64,000 bases of DNA. It comes from DATAES01 sp963802415 (GTDB lineage: Bacteria; Actinomycetota; Acidimicrobiia; Acidimicrobiales; JACDCH01). Positions 58,420 through 64,000 of the stretch are shown here, one piece after another. The notes beneath the pieces were generated by a model. The model was not told where the DNA came from. It made no database searches and saw only the letters and a program-made list of their open reading frames with translations. A program made the position numbers and the translations under genes. The stretch lies in assembly GCA_963802415.1 (NCBI GenBank), contig CAWDIH010000001.1, positions 2,666,001 through 2,730,000 on the forward strand, in the 5' to 3' direction. Within the stretch, counting starts at the first letter, position 1. Each line of letters begins with the position of its first letter.

Positions 58420-58615
58420 GGCCCGAACCGCTCGTGCACGGCCTGCCGGCTCACTCCGAATGCAGCTCGATCTCGTCTCAGGTAGCTCCTCGGTCGTGCG
58501 CTTCGAGGACGAGCCACGAGACGACAGCCTTGAGCTCCCACACCGTGTCGTCGACCTGGCGGGCGACCCTCGCGAGATCCTCGGCGTGAAGGATTGGCCT
58601 CCGGCTGCGAAGCAT
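58420..58615 (-). pseudogene. Broken HTH DNA-binding protein gene
   Basis: Starts MLRSRRPILHAEDLARVARQ at 58615 and continues VDDTVWELKAVVSWLVLEAH, then meets TGA at 58478. In another frame homology resumes as AAFGVSRQAVHERFG, the recognition helix of a small actinobacterial HTH family (usually '...IAxALGVSRQAVHxRFG'). Thus there is one nonsense or frame change in the middle. The C-terminal limit is unclear, because the second frame stays open to 58155 over the nuclease-like gene. Confidence 0.6.
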
Positions 58616-58781
58616 GCGTGCTCCCTGCGGTTGATCACCTCTGAGAGAGCCACATGCGCCGACTTCTAGCACACGATTCTCGCGCAACCGTCGATCCAGC
58701 TTTGGCGCATGCGCACACCTCGAGCGCGTCCTCCGACAGCTCCGCTGACCAACCCCTTCCAGACCTCTACAGACCTGTAGA

Positions 58782-58794
58782 TATTCCGGTGATC
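58782..58794 (+). repeat. Left 13-bp inverted-repeat end of two-recombinase unit
   Basis: TATTCCGGTGATC here is the exact reverse complement of GATCACCGGAATA, found twice just after the second recombinase gene (61077-61089 and 61109-61121). A 6-bp palindrome, CTACAG-AC-CTGTAG, lies just outside (58767-58780). Together they bracket the recombinase pair. Confidence 0.65.
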
Positions 58795-58852
58795 CTTGAC
58801 GCGCTTGGTTGCCTTCTGGTGGCGCGGGCAGTCGAGCTGATCGGAGCATCGA

Positions 58853-59860
58853 ATGTCTCATCGGGACCCTTGTCTTCTGCCCGCGCGTCCTGACGGGTGT
58901 GAGCCGCCGACTGCGGCCGGGTTGTTGGATCGGTACGTCGAGTTCGTGGCGGCTCGGTGCCGGCCGAACACAGTGGTCGCAACGCGGTCGGATCTGCGCG
59001 CGTTCTTCGCAGTGGTCGACAAGGACCCTCGTGACGTCACACCTGGGGACGTGTTGGGGTTCATCGCGGAGCAGCGGCGACCGCGTGTCGCGAAGGTGGT
59101 GCGTCTCGACGGTGAGAGCGGTCTGTCGGCGGTGACGATTCGTCGTCGGTTGGCGTCGCTGTCGGGACTGTTCGGCTATCTGGTGATCATCGGCGAACGC
59201 TTGTCGAACCCGGTCCCACGCGGGCTCGCGACTCGCCGCCGATCGCGGCGTCGGGGGATGCCGTTGATCCGCGCGCCGCGCAGGTTGCCTCGCGTGTTGG
59301 AACCGGTCGAGGTGAAGTTGTTGTTGGGGGCGCTGCGACGGTGGCGGGACCGGGCGATGGTCGAAGCGATGGTGCTCGGCGGTCTGCGGTCGTGCGAGGT
59401 GATCGGCCTGCATGTTGATGACCTCCGTCCGGTCGAACGGAGAGTGTTCATCGCGGACGGCAAGGGCGGCCATCAACGGCTGGTGCCGGTCTCGGGCCGG
59501 TTCTTCACCAGCATCGCCCGCTACTTCGATCTCGAACGTCCCTGCGACGCGCGCACGGATCGGGTGTTTGTCGTGCTCAAAGGCCGCCGCCGCGGTGAAC
59601 CGTTGAGCTTGGATGGGCTGGAGCAGATCGTGCGCGCCGCCAAGCAACGGGCCGGGGTGACCGCGACCTGTCACGGGTTGCGGCACACCTGTCTGACCCG
59701 CCTGCGGGAAGCGGGCATGGCGCTCGAAGCAGTGCAGGCCCAGGCTGGGCACCGATCGATCGAGTCAACCCGCATCTATCTGCACCTCGCCAACGACTGG
59801 CTCGCAGACGAGTACACCCGCGCTGTCGCGGCGATCGACTCCGAGGCGGTGGGCCAGTGA
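58853..59860 (+). CDS. Tyrosine recombinase, first of tandem pair
   Basis: Site-specific recombinase of 335 residues, of Tn554 TnpA/RIT-like type. The SAM-like core domain (LLDRYVEFVAARCRPNTVVA) is followed by the catalytic domain with Arg in LGGLRSCEVIGLH, HxxR in CHGLRHTCLTRL, His in AGHRSIEST and Tyr in RIYLHLAND. It overlaps the next recombinase (GTGA). Two or three tandem tyrosine recombinases of unequal sequence are the mark of RIT elements and Tn554-like transposons. Confidence 0.9.
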   Translation: MSHRDPCLLPARPDGCEPPTAAGLLDRYVEFVAARCRPNTVVATRSDLRAFFAVVDKDPRDVTPGDVLGFIAEQRRPRVAKVVRLDGESGLSAVTIRRRLASLSGLFGYLVIIGERLSNPVPRGLATRRRSRRRGMPLIRAPRRLPRVLEPVEVKLLLGALRRWRDRAMVEAMVLGGLRSCEVIGLHVDDLRPVERRVFIADGKGGHQRLVPVSGRFFTSIARYFDLERPCDARTDRVFVVLKGRRRGEPLSLDGLEQIVRAAKQRAGVTATCHGLRHTCLTRLREAGMALEAVQAQAGHRSIESTRIYLHLANDWLADEYTRAVAAIDSEAVGQ

Positions 59861-61068
59861 GCGCCGCGGTCATGATCGTCGACGAACCGGTCCGCCATCC
59901 CGGTTGGGCACCGATCCGGGTCACCGCGCCGCAGCTGGCGGAGACGGTGTGGCGGTATCTGGACCAGATGGCACTGTCGTTGCGGCCCGCGTCGATCGAC
60001 GCGGCCGACACCGCGCTGCGCGGTCTCGCCACGTGTCTGCTCGAGCGCGATGTCACCTGTTTCGGTGACGTCTCCCGCGGTGATGTCGAAGCGTTCAAGC
60101 AGTGGCTGTCGACGACACCGAACATCCACGGTCGACCGCCGGCGCGTAACACCGTGCGGCAACGACTCGGGATCGTGCGGTCGTTCTTCGATCGGATCAT
60201 CGAGTGGGACTGGACCGACGCGCCCGCCCGCACACCCATGTTCGCGATCGACGTGCCCGTCGCCGATGACCCGCTGCCCCGAGCGCTCGGTGACGGCGAA
60301 GCGGCACGACTGGCGCGGGCGGTGCTGAACGCGGAGCCGTTGGATCGGCTCGTGGTCGAGCTGCTGTCGCTCACCGGTATACGCGCCAGTGAGTTATGTG
60401 CGCTCGAAGCCGACGCGGTGAAACGCATGGGCGGCGGGTTGTGGCTGCACGTTCCGCTCGGCAAGCTCCGCAACGACCGCCAGATCCCGCTGCACCCCAC
60501 CCTCGTCGAGTTGCTCGCCGACTGGACCCCGGGCCGCACCTACCTGATCGAGATCGACGGACAGCCGCTCAACCGGCACCAGGTCGGCCGGATCGTGCGC
60601 CGCGTCGGACAGACCGCGGGAATCGAAGGCGTGCACCCGCACCGGTTGCGGCACACGCTCGCCACTCAGGCGATCAACCGGGGTATGCGCCTCGAAGCCG
60701 TCGCCGCGCTGCTCGGTCACCGCAGTCTGCGCATGACCATGACCTACGCCCGCATCTCTAATCGCACCGTCGCTGACGAATACGCCGCCGCGCAGAACCA
60801 GATCGACGCGCTCTACCACGACGAAACCGACGAGCTCCGCCAGCTCCGCGTCGAGCACAACCGGATGCTCGGCAACGGCTACTGCACCCGACCCCGCGAC
60901 ACCGACTGCAGCTTCGAAGCGATCTGTGAGGGCTGCGGCTACTTCGAGACCGGCCCCGAGTTCTCGCCGACACTGAGAGCGCAACGAGACCACGCCGCCG
61001 AACACGGACAGGCCGTCCGAGTCGAGCTCTACAACCGGCTCATCAACCGCGCCCAGGCATCCCGATGA
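59857..61068 (+). CDS. Tyrosine recombinase, second of tandem pair, with Cys-rich C-terminal domain
   Basis: 403 residues. Catalytic residues are Arg in TGIRASELCALEAD, HxxR in HPHRLRHTLATQ, His in LLGHRSLRM and Tyr in TMTYARIS. The C-terminal extension GYCTRPRDTDCSFEAICEGC is a probable zinc-binding module seen in Tn554 TnpB-type recombinases. GTG start coupled to the first recombinase. A third gene (TnpC-like) expected in complete Tn554/RIT units is not found downstream, so this is a two-gene version or a remnant. Confidence 0.9.
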   Translation: MSAAVMIVDEPVRHPGWAPIRVTAPQLAETVWRYLDQMALSLRPASIDAADTALRGLATCLLERDVTCFGDVSRGDVEAFKQWLSTTPNIHGRPPARNTVRQRLGIVRSFFDRIIEWDWTDAPARTPMFAIDVPVADDPLPRALGDGEAARLARAVLNAEPLDRLVVELLSLTGIRASELCALEADAVKRMGGGLWLHVPLGKLRNDRQIPLHPTLVELLADWTPGRTYLIEIDGQPLNRHQVGRIVRRVGQTAGIEGVHPHRLRHTLATQAINRGMRLEAVAALLGHRSLRMTMTYARISNRTVADEYAAAQNQIDALYHDETDELRQLRVEHNRMLGNGYCTRPRDTDCSFEAICEGCGYFETGPEFSPTLRAQRDHAAEHGQAVRVELYNRLINRAQASR

Positions 61069-61071
61069 CCC

Positions 61072-61123
61072 GACGCGATCACCGGAATAACCCGTCTCCC
61101 ATTGACGCGATCACCGGAATAAC
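61072..61123 (-). repeat. Right end: two direct 20-bp repeats (13 bp inverted to the left end)
   Basis: GACGCGATCACCGGAATAAC occurs at 61072-61091 and 61104-61123, a period of 32 bp, beginning 3 nt after the recombinase stop. Its GATCACCGGAATA core is the exact complement of the left-end repeat. Duplicated subterminal sites on one side resemble the asymmetric ends of recombinase-encoded elements. Confidence 0.7.
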
Positions 61124-61480
61124 TGCCGATCTGCGCGGCAGCATGCAGCAATCCGGGCGTCCTGGAATTGCCGGACCCGGATGGTCGCGGCATCGTGCGA
61201 CCCGTCCGGTGGCGCGCGCTCGAGCGATCCCGGCTGGTTGACCATGGAGCGGGGTGTCGCGTGATCCGGCAATACCGCCGCTGCGCGGCGGTGCTCCGAC
61301 GACCGCCCTGATCGGCATGATCAGCCCGCTAATGGCCACCAGGCCACCCACCGCGAGGCGCAGCACGAGACCGATGGCCGGTTATCACGCGATGCCAGCC
61401 TGATATTGGTTCGGCCGGGTCGGCCCATCGTCCTCGCCTCTCCCCGGCTAACGCCGCGGTCGGTCATCCCAGATGATGTG
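61124..61480. other. Gene-free stretch with a hairpin (61274-61292)
   Basis: No convincing coding frame. ACCGCCGC-TGC-GCGGCGGT at 61274-61292 is a perfect 8-bp hairpin, and CTGCCG...CGGCAG lies near 61124-61142. It lies between the recombinase unit and a minus-strand hypothetical gene. It may contain the outer end of the mobile unit or decayed sequence. Confidence 0.5.
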
Positions 61481-61822
61481 TCAGATCGCGGGAGCCCGCT
61501 CGGCCTGCTCATCGACGGCGTTCCTCGCCCGCTCCCAGCAGTCGATGAGGTTGTCGAGGATCGCGGTGAACTCCTCGAACGGGTGACCCGAGAGCAGCTC
61601 GTAGTGACCCGGCCAGTTGGTGAAGGCGTATGCGTGCAGGAGCGCATCGCTCAGATCAACGGTTCGAAGGACGTCTCGCGTGTAGTCATCGAGTCGGTTC
61701 GACCAGTCGCGGAGAAAGAGAAGCTGGCCGCCGACGGCCCCCGAGTCGGGGATGTCATTCGGCTGGAAGGACCAGCCGAAGCCCGAAAGGTTCTCTGCGA
61801 AGTGCTGCTCGAATGTCGTCAT
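61481..61822 (-). CDS. Hypothetical protein, 113 residues
   Basis: Soluble, aromatic-rich protein: FAENLSGFGWSFQPNDIPD, RTVDLSDALLHAYAFTNWPG and FEEFTAILDNLIDCWERARN. The predicted start ATG overlaps the stop of the broken globin gene by ATGA, so the two once formed an operon. No family recognised; a role with the truncated globin is possible. Confidence 0.55.
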   Translation of the reverse strand: MTTFEQHFAENLSGFGWSFQPNDIPDSGAVGGQLLFLRDWSNRLDDYTRDVLRTVDLSDALLHAYAFTNWPGHYELLSGHPFEEFTAILDNLIDCWERARNAVDEQAERAPAI

Positions 61823-62339
61823 TGGTTGCTACTCCTGTTCGGCCCGGACGTACCGGGGTTGGTGGATGCCTGGTCTGCCGGCGAATCCATCACGGTGACA
61901 ATGCGATCGACCAGCGGGACGATGGCTGCGGCCGACTCGGCGATGACCTCAGCGCCGACACCTCGAGACTCGAGCTCGGCCAAGTCGGATGTAGAGCGAA
62001 TCCATGTGGGCAGTGGACCCCACGAACGCAGCCGCCGTCCTGAGTAACCGCTACTCAAGCGAGCGCCGAACCGTCGACGCAGCGCTCGCGCGTCCGACCA
62101 GGCTCGCCCACTCGCAGCCGTGACGGAGGGGGTCGCGCCAATGGCCTACCTTGAGGATCGGTTCGGGGCCGCGCCGGCGGATCCCGAGATGCGCATGGGC
62201 CGCACCGAGTTCGCGGCCTCGATACGCTGGGCCGCCCCATGCTCGTTCCGGCGACGAACGGGGCGAGCGCGGCATCGGCCACCACCCGGTCGTAGAAGCC
62301 GTCGACGACGACGTGGATGGCGTCATCGCCGCCAAGCTT
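61819..62339 (-). pseudogene. Truncated haemoglobin (GlbN-like) pseudogene
   Basis: Fragments in different frames match a group I truncated haemoglobin in order: KLGGDDAIHVVVDGFYDRVV then ADAALAPFVAGTSM (A-C helices, from 62339), GGPAYRGRELGAAHAHLGI (E helix with haem-site Tyr/His region) and, near the 3' end, SRGVGAEVIAESAAAIVPLV (G/H helices). The segment between TSM and GGP (about 13 residues) is missing, and frames change at least twice. A stop codon lies directly before the first fragment. The gene is decayed rather than merely mis-sequenced. Confidence 0.7.
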
Positions 62340-62717
62340 TCACGTCGGCGGGAGACGCGTGGATGGTGCCGGTGCGCGACGCGCACTAGATGTGCTTCGT
62401 TCCTTCTCGCCTCTCGACAGCGGCGACGAGGTCGTGATCCACTCGGTATCGAGCGTCCACAGGCTGTCCCAGAATGCTCAGCCCGACCGGCGGCGCGCGC
62501 GTCACAGAACGCCGGCTCTGAGACCCGTCGCAGAGCTGAGCGGCGGTCCGCGCGTCTCATTCCCGGCAATCAGCACCACAGCTCGGCCTCGGACGCCCAT
62601 CGCTCTGAGTGTCCTTGGGAATCGCTTGGACGACCCTCGCAGGACGGGAAGCGAGACCGCCCGTACCGTTCATTGCGGCCCACCGTGGAGAGTCGCCCAG
62701 TGCGGGAGGCGTCGCGA
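62340..62717. other. Non-coding or decayed stretch
   Basis: No frame on either strand shows recognisable protein motifs. It lies upstream of the globin remnant and the F420-type nitroreductase remnant and is probably eroded gene sequence. Nothing further can be supported. Confidence 0.4.
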
Positions 62718-63248
62718 ATGAGCACTGCTGAAACCAAGCCGCCGAAGCACCCGCCGCCGTGGTTCGTGCACACGGCCTGGCGCGTTCATCGCGCGCTGTA
62801 CGGGCTCAGTGGCGGCCGATTCGTGTGGACGACATCGAACAAGCGCGGCTGGGGCGCGCTGCGCCTCACCACCATCGGGCGGAAGTCCGGAGAAGAGCGC
62901 AGCGTCATCATCGGCTACCTCGAAGACGGTCCTAACCTCACCGCGCTCGCGATGAACGGCTGGGACGAGGGCCATCCCGCGTGATGGCTCAACCTCGAGG
63001 CCCACCCCGACGCCGTCATTCGATTGGCGCACCAGCAGCCGCGCCTGGTGCGCGCACGCCCTTCGGCGGGGGAGGAGCGTGATCGGCTTTGGCAGCGCTG
63101 GGTCGCGGTCGATCCGAGGCTCGACGCGTATGCGGTCCGGCGGTCGACCGAGACACCGGTGATCGTCCTCGAACCGCGCACCCGCACAGACCCGGCATTT
63201 CCGTGCGCTTCCTCTGCTCGCGTACGGCGCCCTGGTGCAGCATCCTGA
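62718..63248 (+). pseudogene. Deazaflavin-dependent nitroreductase (DUF385/Ddn-like) with in-frame stop
   Basis: F420-binding split-barrel protein: PPWFVHTAWRVHRALYGLSG, WGALRLTTIGRKSGEERSV and LTALAMNGWDEGHPA, then TGA at 62982-62984, continuing in the same frame as WLNLEAHPDAVIRLAHQQ and ETPVIVLEPRTRTDP. Family members read AWWLN at the break, so a Trp codon (TGG) has become TGA. The protein would otherwise be about 175 residues. Ddn-type enzymes reduce quinones or nitro compounds with F420H2. Either a real nonsense mutation or a base-call error. Confidence 0.8.
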
Positions 63249-63383
63249 AGCGGTCTAGGGTGAGGTTCGACGCGGCGAAGCGACCCGTACCGCGTCGGAC
63301 CCTGCTCGCAGGTCGAGCAGTCTTTCGGGAGCGTTGCTCCGGACCTCGGTAGCGCCTTTTCAGGTCTAGCGACCGGAGGGACC

Positions 63384-63968
63384 GTGACGCCGACAATGAC
63401 TAGTCGCAACTCTTTCCGTCATGCGCTGCGTCCATGGTGGCCATGGATCCTTTCCGCATTCGCGTTCCCGCCGGCAGGCCTGCTTTCTCACGCGATCGTG
63501 GGAGACGTTGACAGTGTTACGTCTGCGGTGGCCGCGGGCGTGCTCGCTGGAGCCGTTATTGGGGCAGTCCAGTGGCTGGTCCTCAGGACGCGGCGTGTGC
63601 CGGCCGGGTGGATCGCTGGCACGGCTGTGGGTCTGGCGGTGGGGTTGACAGCGGGTTCGGCCATCGTCTCATACGAGACGAGTCTCGGCGCACTCGTCGT
63701 GATGGGCCTGCTTTCCGGTGTCGGCGTCGGGGTTGGCCAGGCGTTCAGCTTCCGCCCACTCCGAAGCCGCGCGCTCGTATGGTCGCTCAGCACTGGCGCA
63801 CTCTGGGCGATCGGATGGACGGTCACGACCGCAGCCGGCGTCGACGTCGACGAGCAGTGGGCGGTCTTCGGGATCTCCGGAGCGCTCGTGGTCGCGCTAC
63901 TCCAAAGCTTCGCCGTCGGGCATTCGAGAATGATCGACAACCGGTACCGACAGAGGACCGCTTCGTGA
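63384..63968 (+). CDS. Membrane protein, six hydrophobic segments
   Basis: About 194 residues, with Gly/Ala-rich helices (VTSAVAAGVLAGAVIGAVQW, AGWIAGTAVGLAVGLTAGSA, VVMGLLSGVGVGVGQAFSF). The GTG start follows a good ribosome site (GGAGGGACC). The gene overlaps the next by GTGA. No family recognised with confidence. Confidence 0.65.
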   Translation: MTPTMTSRNSFRHALRPWWPWILSAFAFPPAGLLSHAIVGDVDSVTSAVAAGVLAGAVIGAVQWLVLRTRRVPAGWIAGTAVGLAVGLTAGSAIVSYETSLGALVVMGLLSGVGVGVGQAFSFRPLRSRALVWSLSTGALWAIGWTVTTAAGVDVDEQWAVFGISGALVVALLQSFAVGHSRMIDNRYRQRTAS

Positions 63969-64000
63969 CAGATTACAAGGCATTCCGCACGGCGGGCGTG
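63965..64000 (+). CDS. Partial gene at right edge
   Basis: A GTG overlapping the previous stop (GTGA) opens a frame beginning MTDYKAFRTAGV that runs off the window. Too little remains to identify it, but the coupling marks it as the next gene in the operon. Confidence 0.5.
   Translation, partial: MTDYKAFRTAGV

Noticed and set aside
62982..62984. Possible TGA recoding (tryptophan or selenocysteine)
   Set aside because: TGA is used as an ordinary stop throughout, the family has Trp there, and no SECIS-like structure or selenoprotein family is evident.

Overview
This window is a high-GC, gene-dense bacterial segment, best read as Actinomycetota and perhaps Acidimicrobiia-like. Pointers are a MurT/GatD pair, polyphosphate glucokinase, a deazaflavin (F420)-type nitroreductase, a mycothiol-type maleylpyruvate isomerase fold, an IdeR/DtxR-type repressor, many GTG starts and frequent 4-8 nt stop/start overlaps. 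There is no rRNA gene, so the taxonomy is inference. At least eleven otherwise well-conserved genes are broken by one-base frame changes. This looks more like indel error in a draft or long-read assembly than real decay, so those genes are annotated across the break.

1-14.1 kb: a UvrD-type helicase cut by the left edge, transporters, a D-2-hydroxyacid dehydrogenase, a DtxR-family regulator, a LysE exporter, an exported amidohydrolase, an M18 aminopeptidase, a GNAT protein, a STAS protein, an arylsulfatase and a CapA lipoprotein. 14.2-25 kb: gltB-gltD (glutamate synthase), a trypsin-like protease with a glycosyltransferase, an SDR and a PIG-L deacetylase. 23.8-28.4 kb on the minus strand is a tight operon: ppgK, SDR, asparaginase, a metallo-beta-lactamase-fold protein without its metal motif, and a secreted lipase. 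28.4-38.9 kb: SMP-30 lactonase, a DmdC-like acyl-CoA dehydrogenase, a kinase-like phosphotransferase, D-Ala-D-Ala carboxypeptidase, a PhyH dioxygenase, glutathione peroxidase, an MFS exporter, a DEAD-box helicase, an unknown membrane protein and a NUDIX hydrolase. 39-44 kb: an orphan adenine methyltransferase overlapping metX-metY (homocysteine synthesis), then an amidohydrolase. 44-54 kb: Fpg/Nei glycosylase, a four-gene uncharacterised run including a 19-proline protein, surE with a PfkB kinase, two small membrane proteins, tRNA-Gly, YhhN, a stress protein, murT-gatD (lipid II amidation) and an aldehyde dehydrogenase.

From tRNA-Cys (55.1 kb) to the right edge the character changes to an integrated island. 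It has a tyrosine integrase beside the tRNA, a toxin-antitoxin pair with its operator inside the promoter, a PD-ExE nuclease-like orphan, a broken HTH gene, a two-recombinase unit bracketed by inverted 13-bp repeats, and decayed truncated-haemoglobin and F420-nitroreductase genes.

The most unusual structural signal is a dispersed family of exactly 52-bp palindromic elements (six copies, one lacking its hairpin). Their ends are fixed, two different stem sequences occur, and the stems carry compensatory base-pair changes. Five of the six lie 2-10 nt after a stop codon, always in the same orientation relative to that gene. A second, unrelated 101-bp inverted-repeat element follows the DEAD-box helicase.
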